From Murdochiella massiliensis (GTDB lineage: Bacteria > Bacillota > Clostridia > Tissierellales > Peptoniphilaceae), in contig NZ_FIZW01000001.1 in assembly GCF_900059565.1 (NCBI RefSeq), positions 186,001-250,000 on the forward strand: a stretch of 64,000 bases of DNA. Direction: 5' to 3'. Positions 1 through 10,227 of this stretch are shown here, piece after piece; the stretch's first letter is position 1; the number at the start of each line of letters is the position of its first letter. The translations under genes were made by a program, and so were the position numbers. Below the pieces are notes generated by a model that worked only from the letters and a program-made list of their open reading frames with translations, did not search any database and was not told the DNA's origin.

Positions 1-497
<497 letters not shown>

Positions 498-511
498 AGG
501 AGGCCATCAAC

Positions 512-3500
512 ATGAAACAAACCAATGCATTTGATGCAATTAAAATTCAGATCGCCTCTCCCGAGAAAATTCGTTCCTGGTCCCATGGAGAGGTCAAAAA
601 GCCGGAAACGATCAACTATCGTACGTTGAAGCCGGAAAAAGACGGCCTGTTCTGTGAAAAGATTTTCGGGCCGACGAAGGATTGGGAATGTAACTGCGGA
701 AAATATAAACGCATCCGTTTTAAGGGCGTGATCTGTGAAAAATGCGGCGTGGAAGTCACGAAATCCAAAGTGCGCCGTGAACGCATGGGACACATTGAAC
801 TGGCCACGCCGGTTTCACACATCTGGTATTTTAAGGGCATTCCTTCGCGTATGGGGCTGCTTCTGGACATGAGCCCGAAGGCGTTGGAACTGGTACTCTA
901 TTTTGCCAACTATGTCGTGCTCGATCCGGGTGAAGCTGAAGGGGATCTGTATAAAAAACAATTGCTCAGCGAAGATGAATACAATCGCTATTATGAGCAA
1001 TACGGCGACGGTTTTGTCGCCAAAATGGGCGCCGAGGCGATACAGCAGCTGCTGCGCGAGGTTGATCTCGAAGAGGAACAGCGTCAATTGACCCAGGAGT
1101 TGGAAGAGGCCACCGGACAGAAACGTGTGCGCTCATTGCGTCGCCTGGAAGTTGTCGAAGCATTTCTGCGCTCCGGCAATCGTCCGGAATGGATGTGCCT
1201 GACCGTGCTTCCCGTCATGCCGCCGGATCTGCGCCCGATGGTACAGCTGGAAGGTGGACGTTTTGCCACCTCGGATCTTAACGACCTTTATCGCCGTGTC
1301 ATCAACCGCAACAACCGCTTAAAACGCCTGTTGGACATCGGCGCGCCGAGCATCATCGTGCGCAATGAAAAGCGTATGCTGCAGGAGGCGGTAGACGCTT
1401 TAATCGACAACGGTCGTCGTGGAAAAGCGGTGACCGGCGCATCCAACCGTCCGCTGAAGAGCCTTTCCGATCTCTTAAAAGGAAAGACCGGCCGCTTCCG
1501 TCAGAACTTGCTCGGTAAGCGTGTCGACTATTCCGGTCGTTCGGTTATCGTTGTCGGTCCGAATTTGAAGTTCTACCAGTGCGGTGTCCCGAAAGACATG
1601 GCGCTGGAGCTGTTCAAGCCCTTCGTCATGCGTGAACTGGTGGCGCAGGAGCTGGCACATAACATTAAAAATGCCAAAAAGATGGTCGAGCGCAAAGATG
1701 AGAACGTGTGGGGACCGCTGGAAAAGGTCATCAAAGATCATCCGGTCCTTCTGAACCGCGCGCCGACTTTGCACCGCTTGGGCATTCAGGCCTTTGAGCC
1801 GGTTTTGGTCGAAGGGAAAGCCATCAAGCTTCACCCGCTGGCTTGTACCGCATACAATGCTGACTTCGACGGCGACCAGATGGCCATTCACGTGCCGCTG
1901 TCTTCCGAGGCACAGACTGAAGCGCGTCTGCTCATGATGTCGACGAACAACATCCTGGCGCCGAAAGACGGCAAGCCGATTACCACGCCGACGCAGGATA
2001 TGGTTTTGGGTTCCTACTATCTGACTGCCGAACCGAGCAGCAAAGAGCCGGTAGCCTATTATGAAGATCTTGATGAAATGAATAAGGCGTTGGCCAATCA
2101 TTACGTCACGCTGCATTCGCCGGTTGCGGTTAAGCTTCGCCTGAACGACGAAGATCATGGTCGAGCAGTGGTTTCCACCGTCGGCCGCTTCATCTTCAAT
2201 GAAGGTATTCCGCAGGATCTGGGTTATGTCAACCGCAAGGAAGATCCCTACGGACTGGAAGTCGATATGCTCGTCGACAAAAAGATGTTGACCGATATTC
2301 TGGATCGCTGCTACCGCAAGCACGGCAATATCCGCACGTCCCGCCTTCTGGACTACATCAAGTCCACGGGATATCGTTACTCCACCATCGGTGCGTTGAC
2401 GGTTTCGATGAACGACGTGCACATTCCGGAGGAGAAGAAGGACATCCTCGATCAGGCGGTGAAGGACGTGGAAAGTTATGACCGCATGGCACGCCGCGGT
2501 TTGATTTCCGAAAATGAACGCTACGAATTTGTCATCAATACCTGGACAAAGGCCACGGATGATGTCGAAAAAGCCATCACGAAAACGCTGGATCCGAAAA
2601 ACTCCATCGCCATCATGGCAAACTCCGGCGCCCGCGGTTCCATGAAGCAGATTCGTCAGCTGGCCGGTATGCGCGGTTTGATGCAGACAGCCACTGGAAA
2701 AACCATTGAAATTCCGGTTCGTGCGAACTTCCGTGAAGGCCTTTCGGTGCAGGAATTCTTTATCTCCACACACGGCTCTCGTAAAGGTCTTTCCGATACG
2801 GCGTTGCGTACGGCGGACTCCGGTTATCTGACACGTCGTCTCGTGGATGTGTCGCAGGATGTCATCGTCACAGAAGAGGATTGCGGAACGGATCGTTTCA
2901 TTACCGTTTCGGATATTCGTGAGGGCAACGAAAAGATCGAATCGCTTAAAAACCGCATCATCGGCCGCACGAGCTTCGAAGATGTTTTGCATCCCACAAC
3001 GGGCGAGCTGCTGGTGCGCCATAACGAAGTGATCACCGAAACCATGGCGGATGCGCTGGTAGATGCCGGCATTCAGGAAGTCAAGGTGCGTTCGGTATTG
3101 CAGTGTGATGCGGTACACGGCGTTTGCGCCAAGTGCTATGGTCGCAACCTGGCTACCGGAAAGACAGTAGATATCGGAGAAGCGGTCGGCATTATCGCCG
3201 CACAGTCCATCGGTGAGCCGGGTACGCAGTTGACTATGCGTACCTTCCACTCGGGCGGTGTTGCCGGTACCGGGATTACCCAAGGTCTTCCACGTGTTGA
3301 GGAACTTTTTGAAGCGCGTAAGCCGAAGGGACTTGCGACCATCACCAAAAACGGCGGTACGGTCTCCATTCAGGATAACAAGAAACGTCAGGATGTCGTG
3401 GTGACATCCGAAGACGGACATCAGGAAACCTATGCGATTCCGTTTGGCACGACCATTGTGGTGCATGACGGCGACGTCATCGAGAAGGGCGCCCGCCTAA

Positions 3501-4207
3501 CGGAAGGCTCTCTCAATCCGCATGATATTCTGGAGATCCTCGGTGTGAAGGCGGTACAGGACTATATCACGCGTGAAGTGCAGAAGGTCTACCGTATTCA
3601 AGGTGTTGACATTGATGACCGTCATATCGAGATCATCATTAAGCAGATGCTTCAGCGTGTGCGCGTGACCGATTCCGGCGATTCCCATTTCTTACCGGGA
3701 CAAATGGTCAATCAGCGTCTCGTCGTCATCGAAAATGAGAAGCTGGAAGCACAGGGCAAGACGCCGGCATCCTTCGAGTACGAGATTTTGGGTATCACGA
3801 AGGCCTCCATCGCGTCGGATTCGTTCCTCAGTGCTGCTTCGTTCCAAGAAACGACGCGCGTGCTCACCGATGCTTCCATCAAGGGCAAAGTCGACGATCT
3901 GCGCGGCCTTAAAGAAAATATCATTATCGGCCAACTCATTCCGGCCGGTACGGGCATGAAATCCTACCGCCAGAGCGGCATCACGTACGACGGTATGGAA
4001 GAAGATCTGGATCGTATCGCCGGCTTAAAAGCGCATAAGAATGACCTTTTTGACGATGATCGTTCACTTTCCATCGACGATGAGGAAGAGAGCGAGGACA
4101 CGGATGCGCCGGAAACCGTTGCAACGGCCGAGCATGAAGACGATGCAGACGTTGCCGGCTCAGCGGACGAAGCGGAGGTCGACACGGTAACGGATGCTGA
4201 GAAGTAA
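512..4207 (+). CDS. rpoC: RNA polymerase beta-prime subunit
   Basis: A complete 1231-residue RpoC, the catalytic subunit of RNA polymerase. The zinc-binding N-terminus is visible (CNCGKYKR...CEKCGVEV), as is the catalytic Mg-binding loop [16 protein letters not shown], whose three Asp residues bind the metal. The second zinc site ([14 protein letters not shown]) and the conserved [22 protein letters not shown] element follow in the C-terminal half. ATG 512 follows a GAGGAGG ribosome site. The last 50 residues form an acidic tail like the one on RpoB. In many Firmicutes rpoC leads directly into the str operon; here a terminator and about 8 kb of other genes intervene. Confidence 0.99.
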   Translation: MKQTNAFDAIKIQIASPEKIRSWSHGEVKKPETINYRTLKPEKDGLFCEKIFGPTKDWECNCGKYKRIRFKGVICEKCGVEVTKSKVRRERMGHIELATPVSHIWYFKGIPSRMGLLLDMSPKALELVLYFANYVVLDPGEAEGDLYKKQLLSEDEYNRYYEQYGDGFVAKMGAEAIQQLLREVDLEEEQRQLTQELEEATGQKRVRSLRRLEVVEAFLRSGNRPEWMCLTVLPVMPPDLRPMVQLEGGRFATSDLNDLYRRVINRNNRLKRLLDIGAPSIIVRNEKRMLQEAVDALIDNGRRGKAVTGASNRPLKSLSDLLKGKTGRFRQNLLGKRVDYSGRSVIVVGPNLKFYQCGVPKDMALELFKPFVMRELVAQELAHNIKNAKKMVERKDENVWGPLEKVIKDHPVLLNRAPTLHRLGIQAFEPVLVEGKAIKLHPLACTAYNADFDGDQMAIHVPLSSEAQTEARLLMMSTNNILAPKDGKPITTPTQDMVLGSYYLTAEPSSKEPVAYYEDLDEMNKALANHYVTLHSPVAVKLRLNDEDHGRAVVSTVGRFIFNEGIPQDLGYVNRKEDPYGLEVDMLVDKKMLTDILDRCYRKHGNIRTSRLLDYIKSTGYRYSTIGALTVSMNDVHIPEEKKDILDQAVKDVESYDRMARRGLISENERYEFVINTWTKATDDVEKAITKTLDPKNSIAIMANSGARGSMKQIRQLAGMRGLMQTATGKTIEIPVRANFREGLSVQEFFISTHGSRKGLSDTALRTADSGYLTRRLVDVSQDVIVTEEDCGTDRFITVSDIREGNEKIESLKNRIIGRTSFEDVLHPTTGELLVRHNEVITETMADALVDAGIQEVKVRSVLQCDAVHGVCAKCYGRNLATGKTVDIGEAVGIIAAQSIGEPGTQLTMRTFHSGGVAGTGITQGLPRVEELFEARKPKGLATITKNGGTVSIQDNKKRQDVVVTSEDGHQETYAIPFGTTIVVHDGDVIEKGARLTEGSLNPHDILEILGVKAVQDYITREVQKVYRIQGVDIDDRHIEIIIKQMLQRVRVTDSGDSHFLPGQMVNQRLVVIENEKLEAQGKTPASFEYEILGITKASIASDSFLSAASFQETTRVLTDASIKGKVDDLRGLKENIIIGQLIPAGTGMKSYRQSGITYDGMEEDLDRIAGLKAHKNDLFDDDRSLSIDDEEESEDTDAPETVATAEHEDDADVAGSADEAEVDTVTDAEK

Positions 4208-4240
4208 CAGCAATCGAATGAACGGTAAAGTAAAAGAGAA

Positions 4241-4272
4241 AAAAGGGGAGACGGAAACGTCTCCTCTTTTTT
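4241..4272 (+). terminator. Rho-independent terminator of rpoBC
   Basis: Stem GGAGACG/CGTCTCC (4247-4253 with 4258-4264) closed by a GAAA loop. It is extended by flanking A/T pairs and followed by a T-rich run. It sits 34 nt after the rpoC stop and so closes the rpoBC transcript. Confidence 0.85.
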
Positions 4273-4390
4273 GCTTTGCACTCCGAACCGACGTTCTGGC
4301 GGTCATCACTTGTATGAAGTCGAACACTTGTCTGGCGATTAATGGTCGGGCAAAATAAAGTCAGACTTTAGTATTTACGAAAACTACGGT

Positions 4391-5308
4391 ATGTTTTGGC
4401 TAACGGGATCGCAGAAGTTTCGCATGATGCGCGACGTGTCTGAATCCTTGGCAGGACGAATTGCTATTTTTGACCTCTCCGGTTTTTCATCTGCAGAGTT
4501 GGATGGCCGACCTGCGGGTCCGTTTCGCCCGGATTTATCCCTCCTTCGTGAACGCCTAAAGACCGGAAAAAAGAAAACGGTACAGGACATTTATGCGCAA
4601 ATTTTTCGCGGAGGAATGCCGAAGTTGTGCACGACAAGGATGGATCGCGATCGATATTATATGGACTATGTCAACACGTATCTGGATCGGGATATCCATG
4701 ACTTGGCTCAAGTGGGCAAGCTTCGAGAATTTAATGATTTTTTAGTCTATATGGCGGCGCGAACGAGTCAACCCGTCAAATATAGCGAGATCGCTAAGGC
4801 GATCGGCGTATCACAACCGACGGCAAAGACTTGGGTTTCCCTTCTTGAAAGTTCCGGCATTCTGTATATCCTGCGTCCTTATTTTTCGAACGTCAGCAAA
4901 CGTCTGGTCAAGACGCCAAAAGCCTATTTTATGGATACCGGTTTAGCTGCCTATCTTTGCCGTTGGCCGGATGCGGAGACCTTAGAACATGGTGCCATGG
5001 ACGGCGCTTTTTTGGAAACCTATGTGGTTTCCGAAATCGTGAAAAGCTATTGGAACGCAGGAAAGTCGACGGATTTTTACTATTATCGCGATGTAGATCA
5101 GAAAGAAATTGATCTTCTTTTTGTGGAAGGCGACACGCTGACTCCGGTGGAAATCAAGAAGAGCAAAGAACCGGCCCACCCAGATAAGAATTTTAACGTG
5201 CTGAATAAGCTGAAGAAAAAGGTACAGCCTGCCATTGTCCTTTGCTTGAGCGATGAGATGATTCCTTATCAGCGAAATACCTGGTATTACCCAATTTGGG
5301 GCTTATAA
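4391..5308 (+). pseudogene. DUF4143 ATPase, 5'-truncated
   Basis: The 305 residues match the middle and C-terminal parts of the AAA/DUF4143 family, which are P-loop ATPases with a winged-helix and a nuclease-like C-terminal half. MFWLTGSQKF...SESLAGR is the usual post-sensor segment, YLDRDIHDL follows, VSQPTAKTWVSLLESSGILYIL is the helix-turn-helix, and EIDLLFVEGDTLTPVEIKKS is the C-terminal domain. The N-terminal ~90 residues holding Walker A and most of the ATPase core are absent. The frame continues upstream without a start to a stop at 4340, and the residues just before the ATG (YENYG) still resemble family sequence, so the 5' end appears lost. There is no clear ribosome site. It is probably a decayed remnant; a short expressed protein cannot be excluded. 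Confidence 0.75.
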
Positions 5309-5410
5309 AGATGCGCCCGCTGTTCGAAAATATTTTTCAAAATTCTAGCGATAACCGGATTGTGACAAAAAACGTATTATGCACAAACGGCAAAAATGCG
5401 AGAGAAAGCC

Positions 5411-5439
5411 TTGCATTTTCTTCCGTTTTCCGCTATGGT
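5411..5439 (+). promoter_or_regulatory. Sigma-A promoter of the ABC operon leader
   Basis: TTGCAT (5411-5416) and TATGGT (5434-5439) separated by 17 bp. This places the transcript start near 5446, about 20 nt before the leader peptide start codon. Confidence 0.6.
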
Positions 5440-5466
5440 TAGAAAAACGAATGGAGAGGGAGCAGG

Positions 5467-5595
5467 ATGCAAAAGACGATGGACAATCGGAATTTGATGA
5501 GCAATGCGCAACAGGCTCTTTCTGCCCAAACGGCTCTCTCTGTTTTCGCGTCGGACTTTACCTACTTTTACTTTACCTATTTTTGCGTGCGGTAA
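5467..5595 (+). CDS. Phe/Tyr-rich leader peptide (attenuation)
   Basis: A 42-codon ORF, with ATG 5467 behind a GGAGAGGGAGCAGG ribosome site and TAA at 5593. Residues 31-39 read FTYFYFTYF: seven of nine residues are Phe or Tyr (4 F, 3 Y). Three codons later it stops, directly next to an antiterminator arm (5596-5605) and upstream of a strong terminator (5617-5652). This is the classic arrangement of translation-coupled attenuation: a ribosome short of charged Phe- or Tyr-tRNA would stall in this run and leave the antiterminator free to form. Its inferred role is regulatory and the peptide itself has no expected function. No T-box features were seen. Confidence 0.8.
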   Translation: MQKTMDNRNLMSNAQQALSAQTALSVFASDFTYFYFTYFCVR

Positions 5596-5652
5596 CGTCC
5601 GAGGAAGAGTGGTCGACAAAAGCGGCTCGGTCTTCGGACGAGCCGCTTTTTT
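5596..5652 (+). promoter_or_regulatory. Attenuator: antiterminator/terminator switch
   Basis: Terminator: stem GCGGCTCG/CGAGCCGC (5622-5629 with 5639-5646), with a one-base bulge and an inner TC/GA pair capped by a UUCG tetraloop, then six T (5647-5652). Alternative pairing: 5596-5605 with 5631-5640 gives ten pairs including one G-U. It uses the loop and the first two bases of the terminator's 3' arm, so the two structures exclude each other. The antiterminator arm begins at the base after the leader stop codon. A ribosome finishing the leader would cover it and favour termination; a ribosome stalled at the FTYFYFTYF codons would not. Confidence 0.8.
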
Positions 5653-5757
5653 GGTTCGTAGGGACCGAAAATGCGCTTTGTCCGGACCAAAAGGAAATTG
5701 GTTCGTCTGCGCCGGGAAATGCACAAGGATGACGCAGGGAGACGGAAAGGGAAGAAA

Positions 5758-6789
5758 ATGAAAAAGCGATTTTGGATGTTCAGCTTTCTTTTGGCACTAG
5801 CGCTTGTATTCAGTGCCTGTGCCAAGACAAACGACAAACCGGCAACCTCTGGGGATAGCGGAATGCAAAGCGAAGCGCAGACAACCTCGAAAGAGGGGAA
5901 AACCTATCACATCGGAATTGTCCAGCTGACGCAACATCCTGCTTTGGACAGTGCGACGCGCGGTTTTCAGGAAGAACTGAAAGAGGAATTCGGTGATGCG
6001 GTGACCTTTGATGTCAAAAACGCTTCCGGCGAAGTGGCCAATGTCACCACCATTGTCAACGGCTTTGTGGCGGCGAATCCCGACCTGATTCTGGCGAATG
6101 CCACCGCTCCGTTGCAGGCTGCGGCATCCGCAACATCGACCATTCCCATTTTAGGCACATCCGTAACGGATTATGCGACGGCATTGGAGTTAAAGGATTT
6201 TAACGGAACGATCGGTACGAACGTCTCCGGCACGTCCGATTTGGCGCCGCTGGATCAACAGGCGGAAGTGCTGCACGAATGGTTTCCGAACGCGAAAACG
6301 GTGGGCATCATCTATTCGACCTCCGAAGCGAACAGCGTCTTCCAGGTGCAGGAGATGACCAAGCGTTTAAGCGCGATGGGATATACAGTAAAGCCCTTTT
6401 CCTTTACCGATTCGAACGACTTGCCGGCAGTCGTAACTCAGGCGGTAGCCGAGAGCGATGTGCTCTATGAACCGACAGATAACGTCGCCAGTTCCAACGC
6501 CGAGGCCATTGCCAACATCGTATTGCCGGCAAAATGTCCGGTCATCACGGGTGAGGCGGAGCCGGCGCGTGTCTTTGGGGTAGCGACGGTTTCCATCGAT
6601 TATGAAGAGCTCGGTCGGGCAACCGGCAAAATGGCGGCGGCCATTCTTCGTGGAGAGAAGAACGTTCAGGACATGCCGATTGAGTATGCTCCTTCGGCGA
6701 AAAAGATGGTTAATCGTAAGAATGCCGAGGCTCTCGGACTGACGATTCCGGAAGGGTACGAAGAGCTGCCGGAGCCAAAGGCGCAATAG
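5758..6789 (+). CDS. ABC transporter substrate-binding lipoprotein 1 (PF04392 type)
   Basis: A 343-residue exported lipoprotein of the ABC_sub_bind family, often annotated as a tryptophan/tyrosine transporter component. ATG 5758 is preferred over the longer frame because a GGGAAG ribosome site precedes it and it begins a signal peptide (MKKRFWMFSFLLALALVFSAC; lipidated Cys after FSA). The mature part shows the family run IGIVQLTQHPALDSATRGFQEEL, then GTSVTDY, GTNVSGTSD and IYSTSEANS. It is first of four genes: two binding proteins, permease, ATPase. The aromatic leader peptide upstream suggests the ligand is Phe and/or Tyr (inference). Residues AVVTQAVAESDVLYEPTDN and NIVLPAKCPVITGE complete the second lobe. 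Confidence 0.88.
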   Translation: MKKRFWMFSFLLALALVFSACAKTNDKPATSGDSGMQSEAQTTSKEGKTYHIGIVQLTQHPALDSATRGFQEELKEEFGDAVTFDVKNASGEVANVTTIVNGFVAANPDLILANATAPLQAAASATSTIPILGTSVTDYATALELKDFNGTIGTNVSGTSDLAPLDQQAEVLHEWFPNAKTVGIIYSTSEANSVFQVQEMTKRLSAMGYTVKPFSFTDSNDLPAVVTQAVAESDVLYEPTDNVASSNAEAIANIVLPAKCPVITGEAEPARVFGVATVSIDYEELGRATGKMAAAILRGEKNVQDMPIEYAPSAKKMVNRKNAEALGLTIPEGYEELPEPKAQ

Positions 6790-6847
6790 AACGTTGCGAG
6801 CGCTGCGTTGACGTCCATAACGGACGCATAGAATGAAGGAGAACATC

Positions 6848-7942
6848 ATGAACTATTCCATTTCGGACGAGTATCCTGTGACATCCCGGCGACACGCCTG
6901 GAAAAACGCCCTCTGGCTCATTGCACTGCTTTTCGTCTTTACCGCTTGTGGGGTAAAAGATCCGTCCGCATCTTCTGCGGGTACCGCTTTTTCCGGCGAG
7001 AGTCACAGCGGCAACGATGCCTCAGCCGTTTCCGTGAATACGGAAGGCCCATGGAAAGTCGGCATTGCCCAACTGGCACAGCACCCCTCGCTGGATAAAG
7101 CGACGCAGGGATTTGAGGATGCCCTCAAAAAGGAGCTGGGCGACAAGGTGACCTTTGATTTACAGAACGCCTCCGGCGAGACCGCCATGGTTTCGACCAT
7201 CATCAACGGCTTTGTCGCGCAAAATGTCGACCTCATTCTGGCCAACGCCACGGCACCGCTGCAATCCGCAGCCGCTGCGACAGCGACCATTCCTGTGCTT
7301 GGTACTTCGGTGACGGACTATGCTTCTGCGCTTGAGATTCCCGATTTTCAAGGGACGGTCGGAACCAATGTCTCCGGCACGACAGATCTTGCACCGTTTG
7401 ATCAACAAGTGGAAATTTTCAAGGATCTTTTTCCAGGGAAGCACACCGTCGGCATCCTGTATTCGTCTTCGGAAGCGAACAGCGTATTTCAGGTGAAGAA
7501 CATGACGGAATTGCTTGTTCAGGCAGGGTATGATGTAAAAGATTATTCCTTTACGGACTCCAACGATCTGCAGCCGGTGGTGCAAAAAGCGGTTGCCGAA
7601 GCGGATATTTTGTATATGCCGACGGACAATGTTGCCGCTTCCAATGCGGAAGCCATTGCCAACATCGTCTTGCCGGCGAAAAAGCCCATGATTGCGGCGG
7701 AAGAGCAGTCGGCAAAGGTGCTCGGCGTAGCGTCCATCGCAGTGGATTATTACAAGCTGGGCGAGTTGACGGGAGAGATGGCGGCCAAGGTTCTGCGCGG
7801 AGAAGAATCCATTTCCGAGATGCCTGTCGCTTCGGCCAAAGAGATTAAGAAGAAAATCAACGAAAGAAACGCAAAGGCGCTGGGCGTGACGATCCCGCAA
7901 GACTACGAGATCATCGACGGTACAGCGGACTCCTCAAAGTAG
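6848..7942 (+). CDS. ABC transporter substrate-binding lipoprotein 2 (PF04392 type)
   Basis: A 364-residue paralogue of the gene before it, sharing long identical stretches such as NASGE, DLILANATAPLQ, GTSVTDYA and SSEANSVFQV, so it arose by tandem duplication. ATG 6848 is chosen over 6833 because GAAGGAG lies 6 nt before it. The signal peptide is long, with a hydrophobic core WLIALLFVFTAC and lipidation at the Cys. It should deliver ligand to the same permease. The N-terminal parts and the linkers after the Cys differ most between the copies, so the two may differ in affinity or specificity. The gap between the copies is 58 nt. Confidence 0.87.
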   Translation: MNYSISDEYPVTSRRHAWKNALWLIALLFVFTACGVKDPSASSAGTAFSGESHSGNDASAVSVNTEGPWKVGIAQLAQHPSLDKATQGFEDALKKELGDKVTFDLQNASGETAMVSTIINGFVAQNVDLILANATAPLQSAAAATATIPVLGTSVTDYASALEIPDFQGTVGTNVSGTTDLAPFDQQVEIFKDLFPGKHTVGILYSSSEANSVFQVKNMTELLVQAGYDVKDYSFTDSNDLQPVVQKAVAEADILYMPTDNVAASNAEAIANIVLPAKKPMIAAEEQSAKVLGVASIAVDYYKLGELTGEMAAKVLRGEESISEMPVASAKEIKKKINERNAKALGVTIPQDYEIIDGTADSSK

Positions 7943-8019
7943 GAAGGAAAGCGGCGTTGCCGCAGGCGGTCGAGGCCTTAGTCACGTCCGCAGTGTTGGG
8001 AAACCAAGGAAAGGGGGAC

Positions 8020-9072
8020 GTGTTGTCCGTACTTCTAAATGCATTGCCCGGGACCATCAGTCAAGGGCTTATCTGGGCTATTCTGGCCATCGGGGTCTAT
8101 TTGACATTTCGCGTTCTGGATATTCCGGATATGACTGTCGACGGCTCTTTTGCCACCGGCGGCGCCACCATGGTCATGCTCATGCGTGGCGGTTTTTCGC
8201 CGTGGCCGGCGCTCGCGTTGGCGTTTCTTGTCGGCTATCTTGCCGGAACTGTCACGGGCTTTTTGCATACCCGTTGCGGGATTCCGGCCATTTTAGCCGG
8301 CATCCTCTCGCAGCTGGCTCTTTATTCCGTCAATCTGCGCATTATGGGCGGAAAAGCCAATCAGCCGCTTGGTGTAGATAAATATGACCTCATTGTTTCT
8401 CAGCGCTATGTGCGTGATTTGTCACTGCAAAATCCGCTTTTCTTAACGGCCATATTCGTCATTATTGTCATCGTCATACTGTACTATTTCTTCGGTACAG
8501 AGCGCGGAAGCGCCATTCGTGCCACCGGCTCGAATCCCATCATGGCGCGGGCACAGGGAATCGACACGAAACGAAACATTATCCTCGGCCTTGCTCTTTC
8601 CAACGGTTTAGTCGCTGTTTCGGGCGCCCTCCTTGCTCAATATCAGGGAGCATCCGACATCAACATGGGCCGCGGCGCCATCGTCATCGGCCTGGCGGCG
8701 CTCATTATCGGTGAAGTGCTGTTCGGGCGCATTTTTGTCAATTTCGCACTGAAGATGCTGGCAGTGGCCATCGGTTCGATCATGTATTATCTGATTTTGC
8801 AGATTGTTCTCCTTTTCGGCCTTAATACGAATGACCTTAAGTTGATTTCTGCGGCGATCGTCGCCATCTTCCTGGCGGTTCCCTACTGGCGAAGCCAGAT
8901 GCAGCTGTTTCGACCGCAACCGGCGACCATCGGAGCGGAAACGGTGTCCGGGGCGGAAACGGCGAAAGGAGCAGAGAGTTCGTCTGCGGAGAAAACGTCG
9001 TCTGTAGCAAACGTCTCGTCCGAGATGAAAACTTCATCAACGACAACGGAGAAGGGAGGGCGCGATGCTTGA
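8020..9072 (+). CDS. ABC transporter permease (partner of PF04392 binding proteins)
   Basis: A membrane permease of the BPD_transp_2/LivH-like type. The motif LIWAILAIGVYLTFRVLDIPDMTVDGSFATGGA is typical of the permeases paired with PF04392 proteins. About eight to nine hydrophobic segments follow. GTG 8020 (or the adjacent TTG 8023) is preferred because AAGGGGG lies just upstream and family proteins start near here; a TTG at 7957 with an AGGAAGG site would add 21 residues and cannot be ruled out. The C-terminal ~50 residues are a Ser/Thr/Glu/Ala-rich cytoplasmic or linker tail, unusual for the family. The stop overlaps the ATPase start by 8 nt. Confidence 0.85.
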   Translation: MLSVLLNALPGTISQGLIWAILAIGVYLTFRVLDIPDMTVDGSFATGGATMVMLMRGGFSPWPALALAFLVGYLAGTVTGFLHTRCGIPAILAGILSQLALYSVNLRIMGGKANQPLGVDKYDLIVSQRYVRDLSLQNPLFLTAIFVIIVIVILYYFFGTERGSAIRATGSNPIMARAQGIDTKRNIILGLALSNGLVAVSGALLAQYQGASDINMGRGAIVIGLAALIIGEVLFGRIFVNFALKMLAVAIGSIMYYLILQIVLLFGLNTNDLKLISAAIVAIFLAVPYWRSQMQLFRPQPATIGAETVSGAETAKGAESSSAEKTSSVANVSSEMKTSSTTTEKGGRDA

Positions 9073-9859
9073 GATTCAACAGGTATATAAAACCTTTCAT
9101 CCCGGTACGGTGAACGCGAAGCGCGCCTTGAACGGCATTTCCGTCACCCTCAATGACGGCGATTTTGTCACCGTCATCGGTGGAAACGGCGCGGGAAAGT
9201 CCACGCTTCTGAATGCTATTGCAGGTTCCTTCCCAATTGATTCCGGACAGATTCTTCTGGACGGCATGGATATTACGCGTCTTCCGGAAAATAAGCGGGC
9301 CAGCTTTCTCGGTCGCGTGTTTCAGGATCCCATGGTGGGGACGGCACCAAGTATGCAAATCGCGGAAAACCTCGCCATTGCTGCTCGTCGCGGCAAACGT
9401 CGCACCCTGCGTTGGGGCGTTGCCAAAGGGGAACGTGAACGTTATTACACGTTGCTGAAGGAAATCGGCCTCGGTCTTGAGGATCGCATGGAGACGAAGG
9501 TTTCCCTATTGTCCGGCGGTCAGCGCCAGGCGTTGACGCTTTTGATGGCCACCTTGCAGAAGCCGAAGCTGCTTCTTTTGGATGAACATACGGCGGCGCT
9601 GGATCCCAACACGGCGGCCACCGTCCTCAGTATTACCGATCGCATTGTGCGCCGTGATCACCTGACCACGCTCATGATTACACACAATATGCGCGATGCA
9701 CTGCGCATGGGCAATCGCCTGCTCATGCTGGATCGCGGACGCATTATCTTTGATGTCGGTCCGGAAGAAAAGGCGAGACTGACGGTAGATGATCTGCTCG
9801 AGAAGTTCCGTGAAGTTTCTGCCACGGGTGCGGAGAGCGATACGCTCCTGTTGTCGTAG
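9065..9859 (+). CDS. ABC transporter ATPase (aromatic amino acid candidate)
   Basis: A 264-residue ABC ATPase that powers the preceding permease. Walker A is GGNGAGKST near residue 40, the Q-loop is VFQDPMVGTAPSMQI, the signature is LSGGQRQ, Walker B is KLLLLDEHTAALDP and the switch His lies in MITHNMRDAL. The combination 'VFQDPMxGTAPSMxxxENL' is characteristic of ATPases coupled to PF04392 transporters. ATG 9065 overlaps the permease stop codon, which indicates translational coupling. It is the last gene of the attenuator-controlled operon, and no strong terminator follows directly. Confidence 0.92.
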   Translation: MLEIQQVYKTFHPGTVNAKRALNGISVTLNDGDFVTVIGGNGAGKSTLLNAIAGSFPIDSGQILLDGMDITRLPENKRASFLGRVFQDPMVGTAPSMQIAENLAIAARRGKRRTLRWGVAKGERERYYTLLKEIGLGLEDRMETKVSLLSGGQRQALTLLMATLQKPKLLLLDEHTAALDPNTAATVLSITDRIVRRDHLTTLMITHNMRDALRMGNRLLMLDRGRIIFDVGPEEKARLTVDDLLEKFREVSATGAESDTLLLS

Positions 9860-9890
9860 AGCGGTGTTTTGCGCTGTGCGGGCTTTTGTT

Positions 9891-9950
9891 TTGCCGGCGG
9901 CGTATTGCCGGTGCAGCGTGTTGCCGGCGGCGAGTTGCCGGTGCAGCGTG
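9891..9950 (+). repeat. 30-bp tandem repeat, two copies
   Basis: 9891-9920 and 9921-9950 are the same 30-bp unit, TTGCCGGCGG plus 20 nt, differing at two positions. They lie between the ABC ATPase stop and the glutaredoxin start. Confidence 0.8.
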
Positions 9951-9972
9951 CGGGAAAAAAGGGAGGGATGAC

Positions 9973-10227
9973 ATGAAAATGTATTTTTCAAGGATATGCC
10001 CGGATTGCCGACAGGCGGAACGGCTTCTTGAAGAGCGGCGAGTATCGTACGATGCGGTGGACATCACGGCAAACACGGCGAACCTGAAAGAATTTCTTCA
10101 CCTTCGGGATACGCGGGAGGAATTTAAACCTATTAAAGAGGAGGGCAAGATCGGCATCCCGTGCTTCCTTTTTTCCGACGGAACGATTCTTTTTGATGTT
10201 AACGAGTTGGATGCGTCCCGCGTGTAG
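9973..10227 (+). CDS. Glutaredoxin-like small thiol protein
   Basis: An 84-residue thioredoxin-fold protein with the redox motif CPDC at residues 9-12 (YFSRICPDCRQAERLLEE), a later cis-Pro in GIPCFLFSDG, and an extra Cys beside that proline. ATG 9973 follows GGGAGGGATGAC; the frame is open further upstream only through a low-complexity repeat. Such proteins occur in many anaerobes that lack glutathione, and its electron donor is unknown. The last codons and about 20 nt after the stop are duplicated at 10272-10308. It has its own gap of 113 nt after the ABC operon. Confidence 0.8.
   Translation: MKMYFSRICPDCRQAERLLEERRVSYDAVDITANTANLKEFLHLRDTREEFKPIKEEGKIGIPCFLFSDGTILFDVNELDASRV

Noticed and set aside
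1475..3466. 663-codon open frame on the minus strand opposite rpoC
   Set aside because: It is fully antisense to a conserved essential gene, has no ribosome site and no domain-like sequence; it results from codon bias in rpoC.
5309..5757. T-box riboswitch before the ABC operon
   Set aside because: No T-box antiterminator sequence (AGGGTGGNACCGCG-like) is present; the leader ORF and two-state hairpin explain the region better.
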